Counted from the first letter of the stretch, positions 17,889 to 27,031 are shown. The stretch is 34,150 nucleotides of DNA from Rhodospirillales bacterium 20-60-12 (GCA_002255495.1 NCAP01000017.1:1-34150), one strand, 5' to 3'. The notes: a model not told the origin generated them from the letters alone. Numbers and translations are program-made.

Positions 17889-18584
17889 TTGATCGATCTA
17901 TATTATTGGACGACCCCAAACGGCCATAAAATCACGATGTTTCTTGAAGAGGCCGGTCTGGAATACAAGCTCCACGCCATCAATATCGGCAAGGGTGAAC
18001 AATTTCAGCCCGATTTTCTCAAAATATCCCCCAATAACCGGATCCCCGCGATCATCGACCAAAAGCCGGCGGATGGTGGCGCGCCTGTAAGCGTGTTCGA
18101 ATCCGGCGCCATTTTGGCGTACCTGGCCGAAAAAACCGGTCAGTTCATGCCGGCCGATCTGCGTGGCAAAACCGAAGTCATGGAATGGCTGTTCTGGCAA
18201 ATGGGTGGGCTTGGACCGATGGCCGGCCAAAACCATCATTTTTCGGCCTATGCGCCCGAGAAACTTCCTTATGCCATTAACCGCTATGTCAATGAAACAA
18301 ACCGTTTATATGGAGTGATGAATAAGCGCCTCGCCGATCGGCCTTATCTCGCCGGTGGTTATTCGATTGCCGACATGGCCTGCTATCCTTGGGTTGTACC
18401 TTATGAGCGCCAGGGGCAAAATCTCGATGATTTCCCTCATTTGAAGCGCTGGTTTCACGACATTGCCGCCAAACCGGCGACAATCCGCGCATACGAAGTT
18501 GCTAAAACGGTTAATGCTGCTCCCACTGTGTCGGAGGATGCGAAAAAGCATCTGTTCGGGCAGACCGCATCGGTGGTGCGATAA
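17889..18584 (+). CDS. Glutathione S-transferase, Nu-class (YfcG/YghU-like)
   Basis: A 231-residue two-domain GST. The thioredoxin-like domain starts YYWTTPNGHKITMFLEEAGL, and the TPNG block is the signature of YfcG/YghU-type enzymes. NIGKGEQFQPDFLKISPNN, NRIPAI and the glutathione-binding ESGAILAYL follow; the all-alpha domain begins near residue 95. Nu-class members act as GSH/GSSG-dependent disulfide-bond reductases. The start is TTG with a strong SD site. Convergent with the lipid kinase gene. A small hairpin lies just past the stop. Confidence 0.92.
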   Translation: MIDLYYWTTPNGHKITMFLEEAGLEYKLHAINIGKGEQFQPDFLKISPNNRIPAIIDQKPADGGAPVSVFESGAILAYLAEKTGQFMPADLRGKTEVMEWLFWQMGGLGPMAGQNHHFSAYAPEKLPYAINRYVNETNRLYGVMNKRLADRPYLAGGYSIADMACYPWVVPYERQGQNLDDFPHLKRWFHDIAAKPATIRAYEVAKTVNAAPTVSEDAKKHLFGQTASVVR

Positions 18585-18588
18585 TTTA

Positions 18589-18604
18589 ATCGGCTTACGC
18601 CGAT
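18589..18604. terminator. Possible weak bidirectional terminator
   Basis: ATCGGC-TTAC-GCCGAT forms a 6-bp stem with a 4-base loop between the convergent stops of the GST (18584) and lipid kinase (18641) genes. There is no long T-tract on either side, so this is tentative. Confidence 0.3.
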
Positions 18605-18640
18605 CGGTTTATGTGATGATCGAGAGCAGTCGATCGTTGA

Positions 18641-19519
18641 TCAGCCGGTGATCAGTTCGATCGGCATGGCGGCGTTGGTCACCCACGAGGGCGTAGTGGC
18701 CAACCTGTCGCCATCGGTTTGCGAAAACAGGGATCGATCATTGGTGCTGAAATGAATCTCGCTCGCCGCACGAATCTCGACGCCTGGACACCGCGATGTT
18801 AGCCCGAGCGGCAAAGCAGCCCCTGCCAAAAGTGCATTCATCATGCCCGGATTTTTGAATAATATGACCTGAAATCCGGGCATGCTCGGCACGGCGCGCG
18901 GTGCGAGGATATAATTACCGCCATAGAGCCTGCCTTTTGAAATGATCACCGAACAGGCTTCATGATCCTGCCCGTCAATCGTCAGGCGGACCACTGGAAA
19001 TCTGTAGCGCATGGATTGCCAAAGGCTTTGCAGAACATAGGCCCCTTTGCCCAACGCACGTTTGACGCTCGAATTGATGCCATGGACGACTGCGCCATCG
19101 AATCCGACACCGAACATTTGCACGAACACATGATTTTCGTGAGGCAAAGTCGCCAGACCAGGCCATAATTTTGTCGTGCGCCGATAAGCCAACGCGGCAG
19201 CAATCGCTCTCGCAGTTCGTGGTAATTGATATTCATAAGCCAACACATTCGCTGTGCCGAGCGGAATGACACCGAGTGCGGTATCACTGCCTATCAGCCC
19301 GTTGGTCACCTCGGCAATTGTGCCGTCTCCACCGGCGGCGACGACCATCGGCGCATTTGACAGAGCAGCCATGCGGGCAAGTTCCGTGGCGTGCCCAGCA
19401 TATTGCGTCTCGGCTACCGATACGCGAATACCCGACTCGACCAATATATCGAGCACCCGCCATAAATACGCAGCACGCCGGCGGCCTGCGACCGGATTAA
19501 AAATCACCATCATAGGCAT
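18641..19519 (-). CDS. Diacylglycerol kinase (DagK/YegS) family lipid kinase
   Basis: About 292 residues from the ATG at 19519, where the family start VIFNPVAGRRR follows; an upstream TTG at 19531 adds only four residues. Key motifs are NPVAG, VVAAGGDGTIAEVTNGL (nucleotide-binding GGDGT) and GVIPLGTANVLAYE. The C-terminal beta-sandwich carries the lipid-substrate side. Family members phosphorylate diacylglycerol or related lipids at the membrane; the exact lipid is not predictable. It is divergent from the LpxH-like gene, across a 158-bp spacer that holds two inverted repeats. Confidence 0.9.
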   Translation of the reverse strand: MPMMVIFNPVAGRRRAAYLWRVLDILVESGIRVSVAETQYAGHATELARMAALSNAPMVVAAGGDGTIAEVTNGLIGSDTALGVIPLGTANVLAYEYQLPRTARAIAAALAYRRTTKLWPGLATLPHENHVFVQMFGVGFDGAVVHGINSSVKRALGKGAYVLQSLWQSMRYRFPVVRLTIDGQDHEACSVIISKGRLYGGNYILAPRAVPSMPGFQVILFKNPGMMNALLAGAALPLGLTSRCPGVEIRAASEIHFSTNDRSLFSQTDGDRLATTPSWVTNAAMPIELITG

Positions 19520-19527
19520 ATGGAAAC

Positions 19528-19561
19528 CCAAAACATGACCGCATGGTCTGGCATGTTTTGG
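19528..19561. promoter_or_regulatory. Inverted repeat between divergent genes, operator candidate
   Basis: CCAAAACATG (19528-19537) and CATGTTTTGG (19552-19561) are perfect 10-bp inverted arms around a 14-base spacer, which itself contains ACC-GCAT-GGT. It starts 9 bases upstream of the lipid-kinase ATG and lies about 120 bases upstream of the LpxH-like gene. Placement at two 5' ends makes a terminator role unlikely. Confidence 0.5.
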
Positions 19562-19638
19562 TAAACCGGCAATGACTCAACGGTGACATTTTGATGACGA
19601 TGAAATGGGATGATGATAAACCACCGTCATAAACTCTT

Positions 19639-19670
19639 CATTAGGCGCGATGCGTCTTCATCGCCTAATG
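19639..19670 (+). promoter_or_regulatory. Leader hairpin just upstream of the LpxH-like start
   Basis: CATTAGGCGCGATG (19639-19652) pairs with CATCGCCTAATG (19659-19670), a 12-bp stem with one bulged C and a 6-base loop. It ends 7 bases before the ATG at 19678, where the ribosome would bind; no normal Shine-Dalgarno is visible. It could hide the start region in mRNA, or be a dyad operator in DNA. Confidence 0.45.
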
Positions 19671-19677
19671 CCTCCTC

Positions 19678-20502
19678 ATGAACGCGCATTCCATCTCACC
19701 GCGATATCGCAGCGTCTTCATCTCGGACCTGCATATGGGAACGAAAGGCTGCCGAGCCGAGTTCCTAGCTGATTTCCTTCGGCAATTATCTTGTGAAAAT
19801 CTCTTCCTCGTCGGCGATATCATTGATGGTTGGCGCTTGAAGAAATCCTGGTTTTGGGATCGCCATCATGATGAAGTGCTCCGACTGATCCTCAAACATG
19901 CACGCTCAGGCACGAATATTGTCTATGTGCCCGGCAATCATGATGAGATGATGCGCGATTTCGTCCCTCTCAATCTTGAGATTGCCGGGATCAAGCTGGT
20001 CGCTGAAGCAGAACATATCACCGCTGATGGCAAGCGGCTTCTGATCACCCACGGCGATGCGTTCGACAGTGTTGTGCGCTACGCCAAATTTCTCGCCTTG
20101 CTCGGAGATGGAGCGTATACCGTCGCACTCATCGTCAATCGTTATTTCAACATATTCCGTGCCCGTATGGGCTACCCCTATTGGTCCCTTTCAGCTTGGC
20201 TGAAGCGGCAAGTAAAGGAAGCCGTCAAAGCAATTGATCGCTTCGAGACAGCTTTGGCGGCGGATGCCCATAAGCGTGGTTTTGATGGTGTGGTGTGCGG
20301 GCATATCCATCATGCGGAGATGCGCATGGTCAATGGTGTGCTGTATTTGAACGATGGCGACTGGGTAGAGAGTTGTACCGCCCTCGTCGAACATGTTGAC
20401 GGCAGGCTGGAACTCTTGGATTGGGTTGCGATGAACCGACTCTCTTACCTCGCATTAAGCGGCACTGGCAGCAACACACATGCTGCACCAGCCACTGCCT
20501 GA
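19678..20502 (+). CDS. UDP-2,3-diacylglucosamine diphosphatase-like metallophosphoesterase
   Basis: A 274-residue calcineurin-like phosphoesterase. Metal ligands are visible in order: ISDLH (D17, H19), VGDIIDGW (D47), GNHDE (N87, H88), ITHGD (H125) and VCGHIHHAE near residue 200. The family is usually annotated as LpxH-like, and LpxH cleaves UDP-2,3-diacylglucosamine to lipid X. However, members paired with a GT4 gene, as here, may act on another nucleotide- or phospholipid. The glycosyltransferase start lies 23 bases before its stop, so translation is coupled. Confidence 0.82.
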   Translation: MNAHSISPRYRSVFISDLHMGTKGCRAEFLADFLRQLSCENLFLVGDIIDGWRLKKSWFWDRHHDEVLRLILKHARSGTNIVYVPGNHDEMMRDFVPLNLEIAGIKLVAEAEHITADGKRLLITHGDAFDSVVRYAKFLALLGDGAYTVALIVNRYFNIFRARMGYPYWSLSAWLKRQVKEAVKAIDRFETALAADAHKRGFDGVVCGHIHHAEMRMVNGVLYLNDGDWVESCTALVEHVDGRLELLDWVAMNRLSYLALSGTGSNTHAAPATA

Positions 20503-21571
20503 GCCGATTTCCAAGCCGCCAATCTCGCGCATCCTGATTATCTCCGACGCCTGGTTGCCCCAGGTGAACGGCGTTGTGCGAACCTTATCGATGATGGTCG
20601 AGCAATTACGCCTCAAGGGCCTCGCGGTTACGGTCATCGGACCTGATCAATTTCGTAACGCGCCCTGTCCAACCTATCCTGAAATACGGCTTGCCTTGTT
20701 CCCTGGTCGCCGGCTTGTCCGCCTCATCGATGACTACGCACCCGATGCGCTGCATATCGCGACAGAGGGACCTTTGGGATGGGCAGCACGCGCTTATGCG
20801 AAGCGGCGAGGTTTGGCATTCACCAGCGCCTATCACACAAGATTTCCTGAATATCTGCACGCAAGGACGAAAGTACCAATCGGCATCTCCTATGCCGTTC
20901 TACGCCGTTTTCACGGCGCCGGCTCAGGGATCATGGTGGCAACCAAATCGCTTTATGATGATCTCGCAGCGCGTGGCTTCAAAAATATCCGCATGTGGGG
21001 CCGCGGGGTTGATCTCGCGCAATTCTCACCGGCCTCGGCTGAACGATGGCCTTTGGCGCGGCCGATTTTTGCCTATGTCGGACGCATTGCTGTGGAGAAA
21101 AACCTGCGCGCGTTTCTCGATCTGGATTTACCGGGGTCAAAACTTCTGGTCGGAGATGGGCCGCAACGGAGCAAGCTGGAACGCGAATATCCGCATGTTC
21201 ATTTCGCCGGCGCCCGCCATGGCGCATCGCTGGCCGCGGCTTATGCGGGTGCAGACGTATTCGTGTTTCCCTCACGCACCGACACGTTCGGCTTAGTGCT
21301 CCTCGAAGCGCTGGCCTGCGGCGTTCCCATTGCGGCCTTTCCGGTCATGGGGCCGCGTGACATTGCGGCGACCGCACATGAACCCATCGGCGCGCTCAAC
21401 GAGGATCTGCGGCAAGCGGCACTCGATGCCATGACGGCTGATCGTGATGCTTGCCGTCGCCACGCCGAAACCTATTCCTGGACAGCCTGCGCGGAAAAAT
21501 TTCTTGCCAACTTAGTGCCCATGACATCCGGCGCAGCACACATACAACCGCTCACATCGGCTGACGTGTAA
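20480..21571 (+). CDS. Glycosyltransferase family 4 (GT-B), alpha-mannosyl/glucosyl-lipid type
   Basis: A 363-residue GT-B protein. The N-domain opens ILIISDAWLPQVNGVVRTL, continues with HIATEGPLGWAARAYAKRRG and TSAYHTRFPEYLHAR, and the acceptor-side block ends GRGVDLAQFSP. The C-domain has FAYVGRIAVEKN and the EX7E-type donor site in SRTDTFGLVLLEALACG. Close relatives include sugar:diacylglycerol transferases, so a membrane glycolipid product is plausible but unproven. The gene overlaps the LpxH-like gene by 23 bases, and its 3' end overlaps the convergent amidase by 20 bases. Confidence 0.9.
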   Translation: MLHQPLPEPISKPPISRILIISDAWLPQVNGVVRTLSMMVEQLRLKGLAVTVIGPDQFRNAPCPTYPEIRLALFPGRRLVRLIDDYAPDALHIATEGPLGWAARAYAKRRGLAFTSAYHTRFPEYLHARTKVPIGISYAVLRRFHGAGSGIMVATKSLYDDLAARGFKNIRMWGRGVDLAQFSPASAERWPLARPIFAYVGRIAVEKNLRAFLDLDLPGSKLLVGDGPQRSKLEREYPHVHFAGARHGASLAAAYAGADVFVFPSRTDTFGLVLLEALACGVPIAAFPVMGPRDIAATAHEPIGALNEDLRQAALDAMTADRDACRRHAETYSWTACAEKFLANLVPMTSGAAHIQPLTSADV

Positions 21572-23024
21572 TCCAAGGCTGCGCCTGTTCAAGCTGTGAG
21601 GCGAGGCGAATCAGTTGATCTTCAGCGCCAAATTTGGCGACAAATTGAATACCAATGGGAATATTCGCCGCACTCCAGGCCAATGGCACTGACATGCTGG
21701 GAGTGAAACTCATATTTGAGAGCTGGGTAAACGGTGTGCGCTCAAAACTCTTGCCGGCCAACTGATCAATGATGCCTGATTTCAGGAGAATTTTTCCGGC
21801 ATTCACGGAGATCATGAGTTTTGCGAGGTTTTCCTGGGATTTCGGTGTATCCAGCTCGCCGATCAGCGAAGGCCCCATGGCGGTCACGGGTGTCATGAAA
21901 AAATCATAGCTCTGATGGAACTTACCCAAAGCGCGGGTAAAATCATTCCATTGCCCATGCATTTGGACATAATCGCCCGCCGACAGCGCACGGCCCAGTA
22001 ATGCAAGTGCCCGCGTATCGGTGTGAAACTCAGCCTCCTTGCGGCCGGTCAATTTGCAGATATGGCTGACGGCAGCGGCTACATGGCCGAAATATAGGCT
22101 CATATAGCAGCGCGCGAGGGCATTTCCATCAATCGCTGGTTCAGCCTCTTCAACGTGATGACCAAGCGATTCTAAAAGTTTGGCTGATTTGTGAAGGGCG
22201 TCGATCATCTCCGGGTCAACCTGACCGCCGACGGGCGAGCGTGTTGAAAAGCCGATTCGGCAACGTCCCGGGTCTGCTCCCACTTCCTGAATATAAGGGC
22301 GGGCCGGCGGGGCGATGTTAAACGGGCCGCCTATTTCCGGCCCGGCAATGGCATCGAGCAAAGAAGCTGAATCGCGAACGCTGCGCGTCAGTGCATGGCT
22401 GACGACGCAACCTTCCCAAAGCTCGCCATGGTGGGCCCCTTCAGGCACCCGGCCGCGCGACGGCTTCAGCCCGAACAACCCGTTATAGGCTGCGGGAATA
22501 CGAATCGAGCCACCTCCATCGGACGCACCGGCCATTGGCACGTAGCGCGCCGCAACCGCCGCTGCGGCCCCACCGGATGATCCACCGGGTGTGCGATCAA
22601 CCGCCCAAGGATTGCGTGTTGCACCATGGAGTATGGTTTCCGTCGTTGCCCGCAATCCCAATTCAGGAGTCGTCGTTGAACCGACGATCACCAAGCCCGC
22701 GGCCATGAACCGGTCGACGATAATAGAGGTATGAGAGGCCCGCCGATCACGCAGCGGCACAGCACCCATCGTTGAAATTTCGCCAGCAATGTCCTGATAA
22801 ATATCCTTGACCAGAAATGGTACACCGGCGAACGGACCAGACACAGGCCGCTCGATTTGCGCTTTTGCCCGGGCCCGCATGTCCACCGCGATTGCATTAT
22901 ATTTCGGCTCGCCGGCATCGATTTTCGCGAGTGCCGTGGCCAAAGCTTCGGCTGCACTGACCTGTCCGGAGGCGATCAATTGTGCCAGGCCGGTTGCGTC
23001 GTACTGTTCGTAATCCTGGATCAT
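21552..23024 (-). CDS. Amidase signature family enzyme
   Basis: A 490-residue amidase-signature hydrolase. The Ser-cisSer-Lys triad is present: K73 in VPFLVKDI, the Ser pair at 149-150 in TPGGSSGG, and nucleophile S173 in [15 protein letters not shown]. It hydrolyses an amide bond; no GatB/GatC genes are near and the C-terminal part differs from GatA, so a stand-alone amidase acting on an unknown substrate is likely. GAGGGAG lies 6 bases before the ATG. The start is 20 bases after the rsmD stop, so it is probably the last gene of that - strand operon. Confidence 0.9.
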   Translation of the reverse strand: MIQDYEQYDATGLAQLIASGQVSAAEALATALAKIDAGEPKYNAIAVDMRARAKAQIERPVSGPFAGVPFLVKDIYQDIAGEISTMGAVPLRDRRASHTSIIVDRFMAAGLVIVGSTTTPELGLRATTETILHGATRNPWAVDRTPGGSSGGAAAAVAARYVPMAGASDGGGSIRIPAAYNGLFGLKPSRGRVPEGAHHGELWEGCVVSHALTRSVRDSASLLDAIAGPEIGGPFNIAPPARPYIQEVGADPGRCRIGFSTRSPVGGQVDPEMIDALHKSAKLLESLGHHVEEAEPAIDGNALARCYMSLYFGHVAAAVSHICKLTGRKEAEFHTDTRALALLGRALSAGDYVQMHGQWNDFTRALGKFHQSYDFFMTPVTAMGPSLIGELDTPKSQENLAKLMISVNAGKILLKSGIIDQLAGKSFERTPFTQLSNMSFTPSMSVPLAWSAANIPIGIQFVAKFGAEDQLIRLASQLEQAQPWITRQPM

Positions 23025-23044
23025 TTTTTACTCCCTCATATTTT

Positions 23045-23614
23045 TTATCGGCGCCGCCAGAAAACCAATGAGGCCGCACCGTGCTGCCGGTCGGCTAGTC
23101 GATCTATATCGTCGGGCTGCTCGTCACCCTTACCAAATTCTGCGATGATCACCGCATTTTTGGCAAGCCAGCCGGCTTGATCAAGAGCGGACAGCGCAAG
23201 CGGGATCAGGTTCTGTCCATAAGGCGGGTCAAGCATGATCAGGTCATGCGCGACACCGCGCGGTGGTGCAGTGGCATCGATTGGGAAAACATGGCTCATG
23301 CTCTCGGCGCGGCAGGCGACAATATTGGCGCGCAAGCTCGCCAATGCAGTACGATCCTGTTCCATGAAACTGGCCTGCCCAGCCCCGCGCGAGAGGGCTT
23401 CGAGCCCAAGCGCGCCTGTTCCCGCAAAAACGTCAAGAACCCGTGCGCGCCGGACGAAAGCAGGCCCGCCCCAAGATGCGTGGAGCAAAATATCAAATAG
23501 TGCCTGACGGACTCGGGCGGAGGTCGGCCGCGTCGTCAAGCCTGTTGGTGCGGTCAAGGCTTTTCCCCGCCATAGACCGGCGATGATACGCGGCGGCGGC
23601 GGCGCTGTTGTCAT
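23045..23614 (-). CDS. rsmD: 16S rRNA (guanine966-N2)-methyltransferase RsmD
   Basis: A 189-residue Rossmann methyltransferase with the RsmD pattern. IIAGLWRGKAL and TRPTSARVRQALFDIL come at the start, the SAM site VLDVFAGTGALGLEALSRGA near residue 60, and the catalytic DPPYG (LIMLDPPYGQNL) near residue 133. It methylates G966 of 16S rRNA (E. coli numbering) on the assembling 30S subunit. Its ATG overlaps the stop of the RluB-like gene by 4 bases, a frequent pairing of two rRNA-modification genes. Confidence 0.95.
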   Translation of the reverse strand: MTTAPPPPRIIAGLWRGKALTAPTGLTTRPTSARVRQALFDILLHASWGGPAFVRRARVLDVFAGTGALGLEALSRGAGQASFMEQDRTALASLRANIVACRAESMSHVFPIDATAPPRGVAHDLIMLDPPYGQNLIPLALSALDQAGWLAKNAVIIAEFGKGDEQPDDIDRLADRQHGAASLVFWRRR

Positions 23615-24351
23615 TTTACCAATTTCGGCAATTGCTCACGCAATACTTTTCCAGTGACCTCTTCTACGGCGGTCCGCGGCAAATTGCCGAGCTGGAAGGG
23701 TCCATAAGCCACCCGGATCAATCGTGTTACGTGCAAACCCAGAGCTTGCATCACCTTGCGAATTTCTCGATTCTTGCCTTCCCGCAAGGACACGCTCAGC
23801 CAAAGATTATCGCCCTGGCGCGAATCGACCGCCGCCTCGATCGGGCCGTAATTCACCCCATCGACACTCAAGCCCTGCGCCAACGCCGCCAAGCCGCGTT
23901 CGTCAATCACGCCATTTACTCGCGCGCGATAGCGGCGCAACCATCCCATCGATGGTAATTCGAGCTGCCGGGCGAGGCCGCCATCATTGGTGAGTAATAA
24001 TAATCCCTCACTGGTCAGATCGAGCCGGCCGATGCTGACCAGACGCGGCAGCGCCTCGGGCAGTTTTTCAAAAACCGTGGGCCGGCCCTGCGGATCGCGG
24101 TGAGTTGTCACCAGACCGTCAGGCTTATGGTAGCGAAACAGCCTGGTCCGTTCAGGCTCACCGACCGGCTTGCCGTTCACCATGATGATATCACCCGGCT
24201 GCACGAACACCGCCGGATGAGTGACCGCCTGATTATTCATTTTGACGCGCCCTTCGGCAATCAGCTTTTCCGCGTCACGCCGGCTGGCAATGCCCGCGCG
24301 GGCCAGATATTTGGCGATGCGTTCCCCGCGCTCGGTCGGTTCATCGGTCAT
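23611..24351 (-). CDS. Ribosomal large-subunit pseudouridine synthase, RsuA/RluB family
   Basis: A 246-residue protein. An S4 RNA-binding domain occupies residues about 9-60 (ERIAKYLARAGIASRRDAEKL), followed by the pseudouridine synthase core with catalytic D111 in GRLDLTSEGLLLLTNDG. The C-terminal block GKNREIRKVMQALG is diagnostic of the RsuA/RluB/E/F subfamily. RluB isomerises a uridine of 23S rRNA; the exact target here is not certain. It is coupled on both sides by 4-base overlaps, to the amidotransferase gene upstream and rsmD downstream. Confidence 0.9.
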   Translation of the reverse strand: MTDEPTERGERIAKYLARAGIASRRDAEKLIAEGRVKMNNQAVTHPAVFVQPGDIIMVNGKPVGEPERTRLFRYHKPDGLVTTHRDPQGRPTVFEKLPEALPRLVSIGRLDLTSEGLLLLTNDGGLARQLELPSMGWLRRYRARVNGVIDERGLAALAQGLSVDGVNYGPIEAAVDSRQGDNLWLSVSLREGKNREIRKVMQALGLHVTRLIRVAYGPFQLGNLPRTAVEEVTGKVLREQLPKLVK

Positions 24352-25061
24352 GAGCAGGCGCCGATCAAAGCATCGAATAGACGCCGGTCACCCTGATCGA
24401 TCAGAAATTCCGGATGCCACTGCACCCCAAGGCAAAAGCGAAAATCAGGCGCTTCAATACCCTCGATGACCTGATCTGGAGCCATGGCATTCACAATGGC
24501 ACGCGCAGGCGCTGCCCGAACGGCTTGATGATGCGATGAATTCACATTCATCCGCATAGTGCCGACAATCTGGTGCAGCAAAGTACCCTCGACGATGCGG
24601 ATCTCATGGCCGGGCTCGTGCCGAGGATTGGGCTGCTCATGGGGGAGGGCATCGGCAATCGTATCGGGGATATGCTGGATCAATGTGCCGCCGAGAGCGA
24701 CTGCGAGCAATTGTTCGCCGCCGCATATTCCCAAAACCGGCATATTGCGCGCCAATGCACCCGAGAGCAGGGCCATTTCTGCACTGGTCCGGCCCGATTT
24801 CAGTGCCACAGTTTCATGGCGCGTGGCCTCACCATACAGAGCCGGATCGATATCGAAGGCACCGCCGGTCACGATCAACGCGTCCAACCGATCAAGATAG
24901 GCTTCAGCCGCGCCGGGGTCATGCGGGAGTGCGACCGGCAGGCCGCCTGCGGCCAGCACGGCATCGGCATAGTTCCGACGCAGCGCATACCAGGGGTATT
25001 TCGAGTAGCCGCCCGGCTGCTCCTCATCCAATGTAACGCCGATCAATTTTTTCGCTGTCAT
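24348..25061 (-). CDS. Class I glutamine amidotransferase-like, gamma-glutamyl-GABA hydrolase (PuuD) family
   Basis: A 237-residue protein. IGVTLDEEQPGGYSKYPWY at the N-terminus, nucleophile C113 in VLGICGGEQLLAVALGG, and H216/E218 in VQWHPEF complete the triad of the peptidase C26 family. The usual GICRG elbow is GICGG, a change next to the nucleophile. Family members cleave gamma-glutamyl amides such as gamma-Glu-GABA. No putrescine-pathway genes are close by, so the substrate is uncertain. It heads the - strand operon with the RluB-like gene and is divergent from tadA. Confidence 0.88.
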   Translation of the reverse strand: MTAKKLIGVTLDEEQPGGYSKYPWYALRRNYADAVLAAGGLPVALPHDPGAAEAYLDRLDALIVTGGAFDIDPALYGEATRHETVALKSGRTSAEMALLSGALARNMPVLGICGGEQLLAVALGGTLIQHIPDTIADALPHEQPNPRHEPGHEIRIVEGTLLHQIVGTMRMNVNSSHHQAVRAAPARAIVNAMAPDQVIEGIEAPDFRFCLGVQWHPEFLIDQGDRRLFDALIGACS

Positions 25062-25090
25062 GCCCTTTGCTAGACCTGTCGGCGTCGATC

Positions 25091-25549
25091 ATGCAAGAAT
25101 CCATCATGGGCATTATGCATATGGCACTTGATCAGGCGAGGCAGGCTGGGGATCGCGGCGAAATTCCGGTGGGTGCGATCATCGCCGACGCACAAGGCCA
25201 GATTATTGCAGCGGCCGGGAATCAGGTTGAAGCCCTGTGCGATGCGTCAGCCCATGCCGAAATGCTCGTCATGCGCGCCGCCTGCCTGGCACAGGGCCAG
25301 AAATTTCTCGAAAATTGCGATTTATACGTGACTCTGGAGCCTTGCCCGATGTGTGCCGGAGCGATCGCGCTGCACCGCCTGCGCCGGGTGATATTCGCCG
25401 CCTACGATCCTAAATCAGGCGGGGTAGAGCATGGTCCCCGGATATTCGACCAGCCAACCTGCCATCATCGCCCGGAAATCATCGGCGGCGTTGAGGAGCA
25501 AGCAGCGGCCAGCTTGCTCACCGGCTTCTTTCAGCGCCTGCGTTCATGA
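25091..25549 (+). CDS. tadA: tRNA(adenine34) deaminase TadA
   Basis: From the chosen ATG at 25091 the protein has 152 residues; an in-frame TTG at 25067 is less likely. The zinc-dependent deaminase site is complete: H55-A-E57 (SAHAEMLVMRAA) and TLEPCPMCAGAI with C85 and C88. TadA converts A34 to inosine in tRNA-Arg(ACG). The C-terminal QAAASLLTGFFQRLR is typical of TadA. Its start is about 30 bases from the divergent amidotransferase start, and its 3' end overlaps the convergent M32 peptidase by a few bases. Confidence 0.95.
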   Translation: MQESIMGIMHMALDQARQAGDRGEIPVGAIIADAQGQIIAAAGNQVEALCDASAHAEMLVMRAACLAQGQKFLENCDLYVTLEPCPMCAGAIALHRLRRVIFAAYDPKSGGVEHGPRIFDQPTCHHRPEIIGGVEEQAAASLLTGFFQRLRS

Positions 25550-27031
25550 AACAGCGAGATAACGCGATGCCAAATGACGTTGAAAATCGACCGGATCGAG
25601 GGCCTTGCCCGTTGCTTTGACGAGTAATTCGTTGAACCCGTAGCGCGATCCATAGCCATGAACATTGGCCCGCAACCAGCCGCGCAATGGCCCGAAATCG
25701 CCGTGCGCCAAGCCGTGATCGATACCGGGCACAGCCTGCCGCGCGGCTGCCATCAATTGCGCCGCCGCCATGGCGCCGAGCGTATAGCTTGGGAAATATC
25801 CCACCAAACCGGCATACCAATGAATATCCTGCAGGCAGCCGCGGCGATCATCAGGTGGTGTGATTCCGAGCAGCGATTGCATCGCCTCGTTCCAGGCTCC
25901 CGGCAGATCGGCCACCTGCAAATCGCCGCTTATCAAGGCTTGCTCGAGGCGAAAGCGCAAAATGACATGAGCCGGATAGGTCATTTCATCAGCTTCGACA
26001 CGGATGAAACTGCGTTCGACATGGCGCAGCCGCGCGCGCAAGGCTGCCGGAGAGAAGGTTTCTGCATCGCCGCCGAACGAACGATGGAGCAACGGGCTCA
26101 GATAGTCCAAGAACGCGTCAGACCGGACAGCCTGCATTTCAATGATTAAAGACTGGCTCTCATGGGTCGCCATGCCCGAGGCCTCGCCCACCGGTTGGCG
26201 GGCAAAATTCTTCGGCAAGCCGGCCTCATAAAGCGCGTGCCCCGTTTCATGCAGCACGCCCATCAGCGCCGAGGCATAATCGCTTTCGTCATAGCGGGTG
26301 GTGATTCGAATATCACTCGGGATGCCGCCGCAAAATGGGTGCATCGAGCGATCAAGGCGGGCGGCGGTGAAATCCAACCCAGCTTGCTGGGCAAGCGTGC
26401 GGCAAAGTGCCTCCTGCAATGCGACGGGCACTTGCGGCGGCGCGGCGGCAGGGGCGTTCCGACCCGCTTGAATGGCTTCGGCCTGCGGCAAAGCCTCGCG
26501 CAAAAACGTCTCATAATTGGCGAATATGGGCTCGACATCCTTGCTCGAGATCCCGCGCTGATATTGACTCATCAGCGCGTCATAGGGGGAAAGATTAAGC
26601 GCCTCACCCAACGCCACAGCGGCCTGCCGGGTCAAAGCGAGTAATTCACCAAGCGCGGGTGCCACTGCTTTGAAATCAGAATCCTGGCGTGCCGAACGCC
26701 AGATTCGCTCACATGAGGAACTTGCCTTGGCGATCGCCTCAACAAGATCGCCAGGTAGGCATACGGCCCGCTTATGCCGGTCACGCATCAATGCTAAATT
26801 GGTTTGTTGCCAGTCATCATCGAGCGGTTCGGCGGCGGCCAGATCATCGCCTAGTTTCGGATCGGTGAGCATGTCGTGAATGACGCCTGCCAATGCAGCG
26901 AGTTGGTCCCCGCGCGATGCGGCACCGCCATCGGGCATCATGGCAGCCTCATCCCATCCGAGAATGGCAGATGCCTCCCCTATTGTGGCGATCCGGGCAA
27001 AGCGTTCGGACAATGCGCGATAAATACTCAT
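25544..27031 (-). CDS. M32 family metallocarboxypeptidase (Taq/Pfu type)
   Basis: A 495-residue, largely helical protein with the zinc motif HETGH at residues 261-265 (H261, E262, H265) and the third-ligand region ATHESQSLIIEMQ (E291). RSMHPFCGGIPSDIRITTRY, just before, is a fixed M32 block. It removes C-terminal residues from peptides in the cytoplasm. The ATG used overlaps the SURF1 stop as TGATG; a TTG one codon earlier is ignored. It is the last gene behind the cytochrome oxidase operon, a passenger without an obvious role in oxidase assembly. Confidence 0.93.
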   Translation of the reverse strand: MSIYRALSERFARIATIGEASAILGWDEAAMMPDGGAASRGDQLAALAGVIHDMLTDPKLGDDLAAAEPLDDDWQQTNLALMRDRHKRAVCLPGDLVEAIAKASSSCERIWRSARQDSDFKAVAPALGELLALTRQAAVALGEALNLSPYDALMSQYQRGISSKDVEPIFANYETFLREALPQAEAIQAGRNAPAAAPPQVPVALQEALCRTLAQQAGLDFTAARLDRSMHPFCGGIPSDIRITTRYDESDYASALMGVLHETGHALYEAGLPKNFARQPVGEASGMATHESQSLIIEMQAVRSDAFLDYLSPLLHRSFGGDAETFSPAALRARLRHVERSFIRVEADEMTYPAHVILRFRLEQALISGDLQVADLPGAWNEAMQSLLGITPPDDRRGCLQDIHWYAGLVGYFPSYTLGAMAAAQLMAAARQAVPGIDHGLAHGDFGPLRGWLRANVHGYGSRYGFNELLVKATGKALDPVDFQRHLASRYLAVS

